This document shows, piece by piece, positions 26,725 to 38,805 of a stretch of 64,000 bases of DNA (the first letter of the stretch is position 1; every line of letters begins with the position of its first letter). The stretch comes from Arenimonas oryziterrae DSM 21050 = YC6267. GTDB taxonomy: Bacteria > Pseudomonadota > Gammaproteobacteria > Xanthomonadales > Xanthomonadaceae. The notes beneath the pieces are model-generated. The model saw only the letters and a program-made list of their open reading frames with translations, was not told where the DNA came from and searched no databases. The stretch is from positions 310,001 to 374,000 of the forward strand of contig NZ_ATVD01000003.1 of the NCBI RefSeq assembly GCF_000420545.1. The letters run 5' to 3'. A program made the position numbers and the translations under genes.

Positions 26725-27381
26725 TTATTGAGGGGTGAAATTGACGGGAACGCGCACGAGTCCGCCCACACGCTGACCACCGCGCATGCCGGCATTGAAT
26801 CTCCATTTGCGTGCTGCCTGCGAGGCGGCACGATCAAGGTTGCGGTTACCGCTGGATTTCTCGACTTGCACGTCAAGGACCGCACCGCTTGCATCGATCT
26901 GGACGAGCAGGATCACGGTGCCGCCAATGCCGCCGCGGGCTTCCGCGGGCGGGTAACGCGGCGGAAACAGGGCGCGACCGCTCGGATCTTCGCTGGCGGC
27001 GAAGTCGGAGGTGCCGACCGGCGGCGACGGCGGAGCCGGCGGCGGCGCGACGGTGTCGACCGGGCTCGGCGTGTCGTAGACCATCGGCGGCTCTTCCGGC
27101 GGCGGCGGAACCGGCGTCGGGCGCGGCTGTTCGACGATCTTGGTGATCGTTTTCGGCGGCTCCGGCGGCGGCGGCGGCGGCGGGGGAGGCGGCGGCGGCG
27201 GTTCGATGAAGTTGACCTGGGTCACTTCTTCTTCGTCGTCGGTCGCCGTCGGGGACGAAATCGGCGCCATCAGCATCATGAAACCAGCGACGTGCAGGGC
27301 AATGGCAAACGCCGTGCCGCTGATGCGTGGCCAGCTGATCGACTGACGCTCGTTATCGGAATTGAGGTGGTAATCCGTCAT
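26725..27381 (-). CDS. tonB: Energy transducer TonB
   Basis: 218 aa. A cytoplasmic start and one membrane anchor (ISGTAFAIALHVAGFMMLMA, containing the conserved Ser/His type residues) are followed by a proline-rich periplasmic spacer. The spacer includes 13 consecutive prolines, coded by a near-perfect CCG run, and PTPVPPPPEEPP. The TonB C-terminal domain follows (RYPPAEARGGIGGTVILLVQ, ending AARKWRFNAGM). It transmits the ExbB-ExbD proton-motive signal to outer-membrane receptors. It is first in a minus-strand operon with exbB and two exbD genes. No Shine-Dalgarno sequence is visible. Confidence 0.95.
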   Translation of the reverse strand: MTDYHLNSDNERQSISWPRISGTAFAIALHVAGFMMLMAPISSPTATDDEEEVTQVNFIEPPPPPPPPPPPPPEPPKTITKIVEQPRPTPVPPPPEEPPMVYDTPSPVDTVAPPPAPPSPPVGTSDFAASEDPSGRALFPPRYPPAEARGGIGGTVILLVQIDASGAVLDVQVEKSSGNRNLDRAASQAARKWRFNAGMRGGQRVGGLVRVPVNFTPQ

Positions 27382-27461
27382 GCGGGTGGCGGCTCATCAA
27401 TACGTTCCCGCGGCGCACGAGCGACGCGACCCGCCGCAATCCGGCGGCGGGAACTTAGTAG

Positions 27462-27488
27462 CTTATACGAAGGCGTCGGCATAACCAA
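27462..27488 (-). promoter_or_regulatory. Candidate tonB promoter
   Basis: On the minus strand TTGGTT (27488-27483), 15 bases, TATAAG (27467-27462). The -10 is good but the spacer is short. A GC-rich hairpin (27431-27451) would lie in the tonB leader. Confidence 0.35.
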
Positions 27489-27492
27489 CCGG

Positions 27493-28827
27493 TCACTTGG
27501 CGCCGGCTTGACGCAGCGCCTGCTCGGCAGACTTCTTAGTTTCCGGGTACTTAGCCGCTTCCCGGTACGCCGCGAGCACAGCCGCCTTGTTGCCAAGTCC
27601 GAATTCTGCGCGGCCGATCACAATCCAGGCATCGCCCTTTTTCTTCACGCCTTTGGCCAGGGCCTGCTGGGCTGCGGCCCGGGCTTCGGTCCAGTGATCC
27701 TCGGTGACATGCAGCTTGGCCAGGTTGAGGTAGGTCTCGCCGTCCTTGCCCAGCGGCGCGGCTTTGTTCCAGGCATCGATCGCCTGCGGAATCTGGTCGG
27801 CGTTGTAGTAGATGTTGCCCATGTACGTGTACAGGTCGAAGTTCGGCGTCAGCAGGCCCTTCTGCAGGCCTTCGTTGATGATCGCCATCGCGTCCTTGTC
27901 GCGGCCTTCGATATTGGCCAGCAGACGGTAGGCGTTCTCGTAGTCCTTGGTCTCGGTCATCAGGCCGGCGGCGCGCATGCGATCGAACGCCGCGCTGGCT
28001 TTGGCGTCCTGGCCAGCCTGCTGGTAGACGCTCGCAAGGTTTTGCAGCAGAGCCTTGTCATTGGGCTTCTTGGCGAGCATTTCCTCGATGATCTTCGCCG
28101 CTTCTTCCGGCTTGTCGAGTTCGAGGTAGTTGGCCATGAGCAGGCGGATGTTGTTGTCGTCCGGCGTCGGGCTAAGAGCGATTGCCTTCTTCACCGCTTC
28201 GGCCGAATCGGCGTAGCGCTCCATGCGGTAGAGCACGAAGCCCTTGAGGCCGTAGGCCTTCGGGTTCTCCGACTTGGTTTCGCTGAGATAGCGGTCGACC
28301 GTGGCCAGCGACGCAGGGTACTGCTCGAGCTCGGACTGGATCTGCGCGATCTGCAGCAGCATCTGGAAGTGCGTGTTGTTGGACAGGCCGTTTTCGCTGA
28401 TGGCGCGCTCGAGGTACTTCAGCGCCGCCGGGTAGTTCTCACCGTCCTTGCCCAGCCAGGCATAACCGGCGATGTAAGCGGCCGTGGCGCGGTCGAACGC
28501 GTTCGCCTTGGGATTGGCCAGGATCTCGTCGGCCTTGGCGATCGCCTGGTCTGCCTTGTCGCCTTCCTGCAGATCGAACAAAGCGCTGAGCTGCTTGCTG
28601 AGTTCCTTTGCGCCTTCCTGCTTGGGGTCGACGCGCGTGGCGTTCGGGAACATCGCCGCGGCGGCGGTCGTGGTGCCTTCCTTGCCGGCGGCCTGCGCGC
28701 GGCGATTCGCGCGGGTGTTCGCCTGCACGCGGCCCGGGCCGGTGTCGGTCTGGGCGTACGCCTGCATGACGGGCATCGGCAGGAGCACCGCGGCGAGAGC
28801 GGCGGACAACAAGAGGGACTTTTTCAT
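27493..28827 (-). CDS. Periplasmic TPR-repeat protein near tonB
   Basis: 444 aa with a signal peptide (LLLSAALAAVLLPMPVMQAYA) and then at least six tetratricopeptide-like helix pairs: for example YPAALKYLERAISENG, PKAYGLKGFVLYRMERYADS and NYLELDKPEEAAKIIEEMLA. It ends QALRQAGAK. It lies directly upstream of tonB-exbB-exbD on the same strand, 112 bases apart. A scaffolding or assembly role for the TonB complex is possible (some bacteria carry TPR proteins in tonB operons), but nothing in the protein proves it. Confidence 0.85.
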   Translation of the reverse strand: MKKSLLLSAALAAVLLPMPVMQAYAQTDTGPGRVQANTRANRRAQAAGKEGTTTAAAAMFPNATRVDPKQEGAKELSKQLSALFDLQEGDKADQAIAKADEILANPKANAFDRATAAYIAGYAWLGKDGENYPAALKYLERAISENGLSNNTHFQMLLQIAQIQSELEQYPASLATVDRYLSETKSENPKAYGLKGFVLYRMERYADSAEAVKKAIALSPTPDDNNIRLLMANYLELDKPEEAAKIIEEMLAKKPNDKALLQNLASVYQQAGQDAKASAAFDRMRAAGLMTETKDYENAYRLLANIEGRDKDAMAIINEGLQKGLLTPNFDLYTYMGNIYYNADQIPQAIDAWNKAAPLGKDGETYLNLAKLHVTEDHWTEARAAAQQALAKGVKKKGDAWIVIGRAEFGLGNKAAVLAAYREAAKYPETKKSAEQALRQAGAK

Positions 28828-28936
28828 GACAGACGCTCCGGGGGCCGCGTCGCCGCGGCGGGATGGGGGGTGAAGGGTAATGAACTTGGGCCGGCAAGCT
28901 CAAGCCGCCGCCGGGGAATGATTCAGCTGGCCGCGC

Positions 28937-29737
28937 TTAGAAACAGGCCGGGCGACGCCCGCCCGATCGCGCCGCGCGGTAATCGGCCTGCAGGCCGGGC
29001 GCGCGCCGGGCCAGTTCGCGGATGCGGTTCTGCGGATCGGGGTGGGTCGACAGGATCTGCGGCGGCGCGCCGTTCTTGCTCGCGCTCATCATGTGCTGCC
29101 ACAGCGTCACGGCTTGGGCCGGATCGAAACCGGCGCGCGCCATGAACTCCTGGCCGCGGGCGTCCGCTTCGGCTTCCTGCTTGCGCGTATTGGGCAGCAA
29201 GACGCCAACCTGCGCCCCGAGGCCCATCGCGCCCATGATCAGCTTCGCGCGCTCGGGCGAGGTCTTGGAGCCCGTGTACGCGCCCAGCATGTCCAAGCCG
29301 ACACCGGCGAGCATCTGGCGCGACACGCGCTCGTTGGCATGCTGGGACGTCACGTGGGCGATTTCGTGGCCGATGACCGCCGCCAGCTCGTCCTGCGAGC
29401 GGATGACCGAGAACATGCCCGTGTTCACGCCGACCTTGCCGCCGGGCAACGCGAACGCATTCGGATTGGGATCGTCGAACACCTGCACTTCCCAGGGCTG
29501 ACGCGACATCTGCGGCGGCAGCACGGCAACCAGGGCATCGACGACGCAGCGCGACTGCGCCAACCGGCGCGGGTCCCGCGACAGCTTGTCGCTGGCCTTG
29601 AGCTTGTCGAACGCCTCGGCGCCCATCTGGTCCATCTGACTGTTGGAGACCAGCAGCAACTGCCGGCGCGCGAAGCTTGCCGGCGAGACGACCAGGATCG
29701 TGGTCAACGCGGCCATCAGGACGAGCGAACGCTTCAT
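28937..29737 (-). CDS. M48-family zinc metalloprotease, secreted
   Basis: 266 aa with an N-terminal signal sequence (LVLMAALTTILVVSPASFA). The zinc site is HEIAHVTSQH with the third ligand in RKQEAEADARG. ALPGGKVGVNTGMF precedes it as in LoiP/BepA-type periplasmic proteases, which handle misfolded outer-membrane proteins. No TPR domain follows, so it is closer to LoiP/YcaL than to BepA. GGAG six bases before the ATG at 29737 favours this start over the in-frame ATG at 29749. It lies between gyrB and the TPR gene. Confidence 0.9.
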   Translation of the reverse strand: MKRSLVLMAALTTILVVSPASFARRQLLLVSNSQMDQMGAEAFDKLKASDKLSRDPRRLAQSRCVVDALVAVLPPQMSRQPWEVQVFDDPNPNAFALPGGKVGVNTGMFSVIRSQDELAAVIGHEIAHVTSQHANERVSRQMLAGVGLDMLGAYTGSKTSPERAKLIMGAMGLGAQVGVLLPNTRKQEAEADARGQEFMARAGFDPAQAVTLWQHMMSASKNGAPPQILSTHPDPQNRIRELARRAPGLQADYRAARSGGRRPACF

Positions 29738-29760
29738 GAGGATCTCCATGAGCCGAATCA

Positions 29761-29789
29761 GGCCCGGACGTTATGTACGACGCCGGGCC
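29761..29789 (-). terminator. Hairpin downstream of gyrB
   Basis: GGCCCGG (29761-29767) and CCGGGCC (29783-29789) form a 7-bp stem about 31 bases after the gyrB stop. No U-tract follows, so termination would be weak or Rho-assisted. Confidence 0.35.
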
Positions 29790-29819
29790 TTAACGTGACG
29801 TCAATGCGCCCTCGGCGAC

Positions 29820-33468
<3,649 letters not shown>

Positions 33469-33480
33469 GGCGAACCAAGT

Positions 33481-33508
33481 AAAACAGGCCCGGGGACACC
33501 GGGCCTGT
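33481..33508 (-). terminator. Terminator between dnaN and recF
   Basis: Minus strand: ACAGGCCCGG, 5-base loop, CCGGGCCTGT, then TTTTAC. It lies 28 bases after the dnaN stop and 13 bases before the recF start, so it probably attenuates recF expression from upstream. Confidence 0.75.
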
Positions 33509-33535
33509 CGAAAGGAACGAGCGCTGCCGACCGCG

Positions 33536-34636
33536 TCACAGGCGCAGCGGCATCACCACGTGGCGGCTGCGTTCATGGCTGGCCTCGCGGATCAGGGCCG
33601 AGGAATTGCCGTCGCGCAGATTGAGGATGACGAACTCCTCGCGCAGCGCCGACAGCGCATCCAGGAGATAGGTCACATTGAAACCGACCGACAGGTTGTC
33701 GACCCGGGTTTCGGCTTCGACTTCTTCCTGTGCTTCTTCCTGTTCGGGGTTGTGCGCGACGATGCGCAGCTGCCCCGGCGACACTTCCAGCTTCACGCCG
33801 CGGTATTTTTCGTTGGACAGGATCGCCGCACGCTGCAGGGCCGCGCGCAGGATTTCCCGGTCGACCTTCACTTCCTTGTCGGCGCCGATCGGAATGACGG
33901 CGTCGTAATCGGGGAAGCGGCCGTCGATGAGCTTGGACGTAAAGGTCACATCCTCGCGGCGCATGCGCAGGTGGTTGCGACCGATTTCCAACTCGACCTC
34001 GCGGTCGCCGCCTTCGAGCAGACGCTGCAATTCCAGCACGCCCTTGCGCGGCACGATGATCTGCTTGCGCGTCTGTGCCCCGGCCGGCAGTTCGGCTTCG
34101 CACAGGGCCAGGCGGTGACCGTCGGTCGCGACGCAGCGCAGGGAATCCTCGCGCAGGTCCAGCAACAGGCCGTTGAGGTAGTAGCGGACATCCTGCTGCG
34201 CCATCGCGAACGCGGTGCGCTCGATCAGTTCCTTGAGCGCGGCTTCGGAAACGCGGATGCGTTCGACCAGATCGAGATCCTCGATCGCCGGGAAGTCGTT
34301 CGAGGGCAGGGTCGCCAAGGTGAAGCGGCTGCGTCCAGCCTGCACGGTGACCTTGTCGCCGGTCTGGCTCAGGGTGACCCGGGAACCGTCGGGCAGGGCG
34401 CGCACGATTTCGAAGAGCTTGCGCGCCGGAATCGTCGTCTCGCCGTTTTGGGCGTCGTCGACAGCGGAGCGCGCCACCATCTCGACTTCGAGATCGGTGC
34501 CGGTCATCGAGAGTTTGCCGTCGGCGATCTGCACTAGCAGGTTGGCCAGAACGGGCAGGGTCTGACGTCGTTCGACGACGTTGACGACCTGCTGCAAGGG
34601 TTTGAGTAGAGCTTCGCGCGACAGGCTGAAACGCAT
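33536..34636 (-). CDS. dnaN: DNA polymerase III beta sliding clamp
   Basis: 366 aa, the normal length for the ring-shaped processivity clamp. It opens MRFSLSREALLKPLQQVVNV and contains the repeated clamp folds (RQTLPVLANLLVQI, YYLNGLLLDLREDSLRCVAT, DGRFPDYDAVIP, FNVTYLLDALSAL) and the C-terminal HVVMPLRL that completes the partner-binding pocket. I chose the ATG at 34636; the longer ORF to 34771 would run into the origin region. It follows dnaA and the putative oriC. Confidence 0.97.
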   Translation of the reverse strand: MRFSLSREALLKPLQQVVNVVERRQTLPVLANLLVQIADGKLSMTGTDLEVEMVARSAVDDAQNGETTIPARKLFEIVRALPDGSRVTLSQTGDKVTVQAGRSRFTLATLPSNDFPAIEDLDLVERIRVSEAALKELIERTAFAMAQQDVRYYLNGLLLDLREDSLRCVATDGHRLALCEAELPAGAQTRKQIIVPRKGVLELQRLLEGGDREVELEIGRNHLRMRREDVTFTSKLIDGRFPDYDAVIPIGADKEVKVDREILRAALQRAAILSNEKYRGVKLEVSPGQLRIVAHNPEQEEAQEEVEAETRVDNLSVGFNVTYLLDALSALREEFVILNLRDGNSSALIREASHERSRHVVMPLRL

Positions 34637-34788
34637 GCAGGGAACCCCAAGAACTAAGTGGATATTTATAAGCTTGGTGGTGGTAGAGGGGCCGAGAAAC
34701 GCCGCCGACCCAACACAACCAATTGTTTTTATTACAAATATTTGCCGTTTTGGCTGTGTGCCAAAGGGCATCAGGGGTCAGGATAATC

Positions 34789-34797
34789 TGTGGATAA
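34789..34797 (-). promoter_or_regulatory. DnaA box
   Basis: TGTGGATAA on the plus strand, i.e. a consensus TTATCCACA on the minus strand. Confidence 0.85.
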
Positions 34798-34824
34798 GTT
34801 TTGGGGTCCGATATCGTCCCCGGC

Positions 34825-34833
34825 TTATCCACA
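34825..34833 (+). promoter_or_regulatory. DnaA box
   Basis: TTATCCACA, perfect consensus, facing the box at 34789 with 27 bases between. Confidence 0.85.
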
Positions 34834-34860
34834 GGCTGTCCCCATCCCCCTGGGGATCGA

Positions 34861-36186
34861 TCATTCCGTCAGCTTGCGAACGAGCTTGTCCCAATCCTCG
34901 TGGTGCTTGCCGTCGGTCTCGACCAGGTCGCGGATGACCCGACAGGCATGCAATACGGTGGTGTGGTCGCGGCCACCGAACGCATCGCCGATTTCCGGCA
35001 GGCTGTGCTCGGTAAGTTCCTTCGACAGGGCCATCGCCATCTGCCGCGGACGCGCCAGGGAGCGTGTCCGCCGCTTCGACAACAGGTCCGCCATTCGCAG
35101 CTGATAGTAGTCTGCCACGGTCTTCTGGATATTGCTGATGGAGATCACCTGCGCCTGCGCGCGCAGCAGGTCGCGCAGCGTTTCCTGGGCGAACTCGGGC
35201 GTGATCGGCCGACCGGTGAAATTCGAGCGCGCCGCGAGCGTGTTGAGGGCGCCTTCGAGGTCGCGCACGTTCGAACGCATGCGTTTGGCGATGAGGTAGG
35301 CGACGTCGTCGGGCAGGCCCAGATGGCGCTCGCTGGCCTTTGCGGTCAGGATCGCCGCGCGCGTCTCGAAATCCGGCGGTTCGATCGCGACCGACAGGCC
35401 CCAGCCCAGGCGCGACTTGAGCCGCGGCTCGAGGTTCTCGACTTCGCGCGGGTAGCGGTCGCAAGTCAGGATGATCTGCTGCTTGCCGTCGAACAGCGCA
35501 TTGAAGGTGTGGAAGAACTCCTCCTGCGTGGTGTTCTTGCCCGCAAAAAACTGGATGTCGTCGATGAGCAGGGCATCGACCTGCTGGAACTGACGCTTGA
35601 ACTGGTCCATTGACCGGTCCTGCAGCGATTTCATCATCGCGCTGAAAAACTGCTCCGAACGCAGGTACAGCACGCGCATGCCGGGATTGTTCGCGCGCAT
35701 GAAATTGCCGGCGGCGTACATCAGATGCGTCTTGCCCAGGCCGGTGCCGCCATAAAGCAGCAGCGGGTTGTAGGCGCGACCGGGATTGAGCGCGACCTGG
35801 CGCGCCGCCGCGAGACCGAGCTGGTTGCTGCGGCCCTCGACGAAATTTTCGAAGGTGTAGTGCCCGTCCAGATTGCCCTGGAAGTCCGCGCCGCCGGGCC
35901 GGGCCGGACTGGCCGCGGTCGCCGAGGGCACGACCACGGTTTCGCGCTTGAGCGAGCCGACCTCGAGCGTGACCGGGGTCGGTAGGCCGGCGTAATGGCT
36001 GATCAGTTCGCGGATGCGCGCCAGGTAACGCTCGCGGATCGTGTCGACGACAAAGGCATTGGGCGCGAACAGGGTCAGGCCGTCGCTACGGGCATCCACC
36101 TGCAGGGGCTTGAGCCAGGTGTGGACGTCCTCGGCGGGGAGCTCGGCTTCGAGGCGTTCGAGACAGCGGGGCCAGACAGATTCCAT
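34861..36186 (-). CDS. dnaA: Chromosomal replication initiator DnaA
   Basis: 441 aa. Domain I ([20 protein letters not shown]) is followed by a short linker, then the AAA+ ATPase: Walker [19 protein letters not shown], Walker [13 protein letters not shown], and the sensor region [18 protein letters not shown]. Domain IV carries the DNA-binding signature [14 protein letters not shown]. The start MESVWPRC at 36186 matches the family N-terminus; the ORF can extend 13 codons to 36225. It is divergent from rpmH, and a DnaA box 44 bases upstream suggests autoregulation. Confidence 0.97.
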   Translation of the reverse strand: MESVWPRCLERLEAELPAEDVHTWLKPLQVDARSDGLTLFAPNAFVVDTIRERYLARIRELISHYAGLPTPVTLEVGSLKRETVVVPSATAASPARPGGADFQGNLDGHYTFENFVEGRSNQLGLAAARQVALNPGRAYNPLLLYGGTGLGKTHLMYAAGNFMRANNPGMRVLYLRSEQFFSAMMKSLQDRSMDQFKRQFQQVDALLIDDIQFFAGKNTTQEEFFHTFNALFDGKQQIILTCDRYPREVENLEPRLKSRLGWGLSVAIEPPDFETRAAILTAKASERHLGLPDDVAYLIAKRMRSNVRDLEGALNTLAARSNFTGRPITPEFAQETLRDLLRAQAQVISISNIQKTVADYYQLRMADLLSKRRTRSLARPRQMAMALSKELTEHSLPEIGDAFGGRDHTTVLHACRVIRDLVETDGKHHEDWDKLVRKLTE

Positions 36187-36229
36187 CGATTCCAGGGACA
36201 GGTTCGCCAGACCGGAAGACATCACGGCC

Positions 36230-36238
36230 TGTGGATAA
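36230..36238 (-). promoter_or_regulatory. DnaA box upstream of dnaA
   Basis: TGTGGATAA on the plus strand (TTATCCACA on minus), 44 bases before the dnaA ATG in the dnaA-rpmH spacer; a likely autoregulatory or origin-associated site. Confidence 0.75.
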
Positions 36239-36365
36239 GTGGGTAGAGGCCGCAGTCTAGCCCCGTGGCCACTTCCCTGCCAAGCACGATCGGCTTGACG
36301 TGCCCCGGCCTGATTCGCTATCCTTTTCAGTCTTTTCCGCCCCTTTTTGAATCCGAGGTGCCACC

Positions 36366-36506
36366 ATGGCCACCAAGCGCACTTATCAGCCCAGCAACAT
36401 CAAGCGTAAACGCGACCACGGTTTCCGTGCGCGCATGGCAACCGCCGACGGCCGCAAGATCCTGGCCCGTCGCCGCGCCAAGGGCCGTGCCCGCCTCTGC
36501 GTCTGA
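36366..36506 (+). CDS. rpmH: Ribosomal protein bL34
   Basis: 46 aa. The classic bL34 sequence begins [20 protein letters not shown] and includes [19 protein letters not shown]. An Ala/Thr-rich start and a hydrophobic end (RLCV) replace the usual L-x-A tail. It is the first gene of the rpmH-rnpA-yidC-mnmE series and divergent from dnaA, the usual gammaproteobacterial order. GAGG lies seven bases before the ATG. Confidence 0.97.
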   Translation: MATKRTYQPSNIKRKRDHGFRARMATADGRKILARRRAKGRARLCV

Positions 36507-36510
36507 CCCT

Positions 36511-36530
36511 GTGCCGCGATTTCGCGGCAC
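36511..36530 (+). terminator. Attenuator-like hairpin between rpmH and rnpA
   Basis: GTGCCGCG (36511-36518), loop ATTT, CGCGGCAC (36523-36530), perfect 8-bp stem followed by a weak T-run (ATCGTTT). It may lower rnpA expression relative to rpmH. Confidence 0.5.
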
Positions 36531-36552
36531 ATCGTTTGGATAAGGACGGGCC

Positions 36553-36981
36553 GTGACTGCCACGACCCCCTCCCGTTTCCCTCGCCGCGCGCATCTGCGC
36601 GCCTCGGCCGAATTTCAGGTCGTGTTCGGCGAGGGAAAACGCATTTCTGGCGCCTGCTTCCGTCTGCATGCCCGCGTGGTCGCCGATGCGACCGCGGCGC
36701 GCGTCGGCGTGGCGGTGTCCAAGCGTGTCGACAAAACGGCGGTCGGCCGCAATCGCGTCCGCCGGCAGATTCATGAAATTTTCCGGCTGCAGCGCGCGCG
36801 TCTGCCCTCGGGCGATTTCGTTTTCGTCGCCAAGCCCGAAGCCGCGCGTGCCAACAATGCGGCCTTGCGCGCCGATCTCTTGTCATTGCTCGATCGCGCC
36901 CGCACGTTGAAGCCCATGACCGTGCCCGGCACAATGCCGCCCTCTGCTGCGACTGCTGGTCGCGAGCCCACCGACCCCTGA
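36553..36981 (+). CDS. rnpA: Ribonuclease P protein component
   Basis: 142 aa, small basic protein that assists the RNase P RNA in maturing tRNA 5' ends. The conserved RNA-binding helix is GRNRVRRQIHEIFR, preceded by RVGVAVSKRVDKTAVG and followed by DFVFVAKPEA. It starts at GTG, preceded by AAGGA. A C-terminal extension (PSAATAGREPTDP) lies beyond the family core. yidD, often found between rnpA and yidC, is absent here. Confidence 0.95.
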   Translation: MTATTPSRFPRRAHLRASAEFQVVFGEGKRISGACFRLHARVVADATAARVGVAVSKRVDKTAVGRNRVRRQIHEIFRLQRARLPSGDFVFVAKPEAARANNAALRADLLSLLDRARTLKPMTVPGTMPPSAATAGREPTDP

Positions 36982-37010
36982 TAGCGCTTACGCGCTCGGC
37001 CCCCTTGTCC

Positions 37011-38723
37011 ATGACTCAGACCCGCTCGTTCCTGTTGATCGCCTGGTTGTTCGTCGCTGCCTTGTTGTGGATGGAGTGGGGCAAGGCGCCGGCAGACGCG
37101 GCGCCCGGCGCCGTGACGACGTCGGCTACCGCGCCCGCCGCGCCGGTCCCCGGTGCTCCGGGCGTGCCCGCCGCGCCGTCCTCGCCCGGGCAACCGCCCG
37201 CGCCGGGCACCGCACCGTCCGCGGTCGCGCAACCGATCACGATCGAAAACGACGTGTTGCGTCTCACCGTTGATCTCAATGGCGGCCGGCTGACCGATTC
37301 GCACCTGCTCAAGTACACCGTCGAGAAGAAAGCCGGCAGCCCGAGCGTCGCGCTGCTGAGCAGCGAGCCGGGCCGTTATTTCACCGCCGATGCCGGCCTG
37401 TACAACCAGGATCGCTCGCGCAAACTCGACGAGCATTTCACCACCGAGAACGGCGCGACCCAGTTCCAGATTCCGGCCGGCGCCGCGTCGCTGGTCGTGC
37501 CGCTGACCTGGGTGGACGCACAGACCGGTCTGACCGTGCGCCGCACGCTGACGCTCGATCGCGGCAGCTATGTGCTCAAGCTCAGCGACACCGTCAGCAA
37601 TGGCGGCACCAGCGCACAGCAGGTGTATCCCTATGTGTCGCTCGATCGCGTCGCGCCGCCGGCGCCGCCCAAGCACAGCTTCATGACCAATCCGGAGACC
37701 TTCAGCTTCGTCGGGGCAGCCTGGTACAGCCCGGAAGAAAAATACGAGAAAGCCAAGCTCGCCAAATTCGACAGCGACAAGCCGCCGACCGGCGATATCG
37801 CCGGCGGCTGGATCGCGATGCTGCAGCACCACTTCGTCACCGCCTGGGTGCCGAACGAAAAAGAAGTGCAGCGCTTCAGCACGCAGACCAGCGCGCACAA
37901 TGGCGCCGCGCTATACGAAATCCAGAGCATCGGCGCGCCGCTGGCGATCGCGCCGGGCGCCTCGGCCACGCACGACTCGCGTCTGTGGGTCGGCCCGAAA
38001 CTGCAGGCACCGCTGGAGAAGCTCGCGCCGACGCTCAAGCTCAGCGTCGACTACGGCATCTTCACCGTCATCTCGCAACCGCTGTTCTGGTTGCTGTCGT
38101 GGTTGCACACCCTGCTCGGCAACTGGGGCTGGGCGATCATCGCGATCGTGGTCCTGCTCAAGGCCGCGCTGTATCCGCTGTCGGCCAAGCAGTACAAGTC
38201 GATGGCGAAGATGCGCGCGGTGATGCCGCGCATCGAGGCGCTGAAGGAGCGTTATGGCGATGACCGCCAGGCGTTCGCGATGGCGCAGATGGACCTGTAC
38301 AAGAAGGAAGGCGTCAATCCGATCGGCGGCTGCCTGCCGATGCTGATCCCGATCCCGATCTTCCTCGGTCTGTACTGGGTGCTGCTGGAAACGGTCGAGC
38401 TGCGCCATGCGCCGTGGATCGGCTGGATCCAGAACCTCACCGACGCCGATCCGTATTTCGTCCTGCCGGCATTGAACCTGCTGGTGATGTTCCTCACGCA
38501 GAAGCTCACGCCGACGCCGGGCATGGACCCGATGCAGAAGAAGATGATGCAGTTCATGCCGCTGGTGTTCGGCGTCATGATGGCCTTCTTCCCGTCTGGC
38601 TTGGTTCTGTACTGGGTCACCAATGGCGCGCTGGGTCTGCTGCAGCAGTGGTGGATGACCAAGCAGCACGGCCCGAACACGCCGGCGACGAGCGACAAGA
38701 AACCAGTCATCGCCAAACGCTGA
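37011..38723 (+). CDS. yidC: Membrane protein insertase YidC
   Basis: 570 aa Oxa1-family insertase. The N-terminal membrane helix ([19 protein letters not shown]) is followed by a Pro/Ala-rich linker, a large periplasmic beta domain (about residues 75-335) and the conserved five-helix core: [40 protein letters not shown]-like segment and [13 protein letters not shown]. The hydrophilic-groove Arg is expected in the [11 protein letters not shown] region. I prefer the ATG at 37011 to the TTG at 37005. It is followed by a hairpin terminator and mnmE. Confidence 0.96.
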   Translation: MTQTRSFLLIAWLFVAALLWMEWGKAPADAAPGAVTTSATAPAAPVPGAPGVPAAPSSPGQPPAPGTAPSAVAQPITIENDVLRLTVDLNGGRLTDSHLLKYTVEKKAGSPSVALLSSEPGRYFTADAGLYNQDRSRKLDEHFTTENGATQFQIPAGAASLVVPLTWVDAQTGLTVRRTLTLDRGSYVLKLSDTVSNGGTSAQQVYPYVSLDRVAPPAPPKHSFMTNPETFSFVGAAWYSPEEKYEKAKLAKFDSDKPPTGDIAGGWIAMLQHHFVTAWVPNEKEVQRFSTQTSAHNGAALYEIQSIGAPLAIAPGASATHDSRLWVGPKLQAPLEKLAPTLKLSVDYGIFTVISQPLFWLLSWLHTLLGNWGWAIIAIVVLLKAALYPLSAKQYKSMAKMRAVMPRIEALKERYGDDRQAFAMAQMDLYKKEGVNPIGGCLPMLIPIPIFLGLYWVLLETVELRHAPWIGWIQNLTDADPYFVLPALNLLVMFLTQKLTPTPGMDPMQKKMMQFMPLVFGVMMAFFPSGLVLYWVTNGALGLLQQWWMTKQHGPNTPATSDKKPVIAKR

Positions 38724-38735
38724 TCGACAAGATCC

Positions 38736-38762
38736 GAGAGGCCCGCGCAAGCGGGCCTTCTC
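38736..38762 (+). terminator. Terminator-like hairpin after yidC
   Basis: GAGAGGCCCGC, GCAA tetraloop, GCGGGCCTTCTC (38751-38762), then TTTCC. It begins 13 bases after the yidC stop and separates it from mnmE. Confidence 0.65.
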
Positions 38763-38792
38763 TTTCCGGGCCACCGGCGGCGGCCGCTCGGC

Positions 38793-38798
38793 TAAACT
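38793..38798 (+). promoter_or_regulatory. -10-like box abutting the mnmE start
   Basis: TAAACT, seven bases before the mnmE ATG, with no Shine-Dalgarno between them. Suggests a leaderless transcript after the upstream terminator. Confidence 0.35.
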
Positions 38799-38805
38799 CG
38801 CGGCC

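Larger units (their letters stand above)
34637..34860. other. Putative oriC (dnaA-dnaN spacer)
   Basis: A 224-bp gap between dnaA and dnaN. It contains two perfect DnaA boxes in inverted orientation (34789-34797 and 34825-34833), a degenerate box AGTGGATAT at 34657-34665, and an AT-rich stretch around 34660-34745 (GATATTTATAAG, GTTTTTATTACAAATATTTG) that could be the unwinding element. This is a common place for origins. A further box lies on the other side of dnaA. Confidence 0.65.

Noticed and set aside
27160-27204. CRISPR-like or tandem repeat array (CGG run)
   Set aside because: It is the in-frame polyproline tract of tonB, without spacers.
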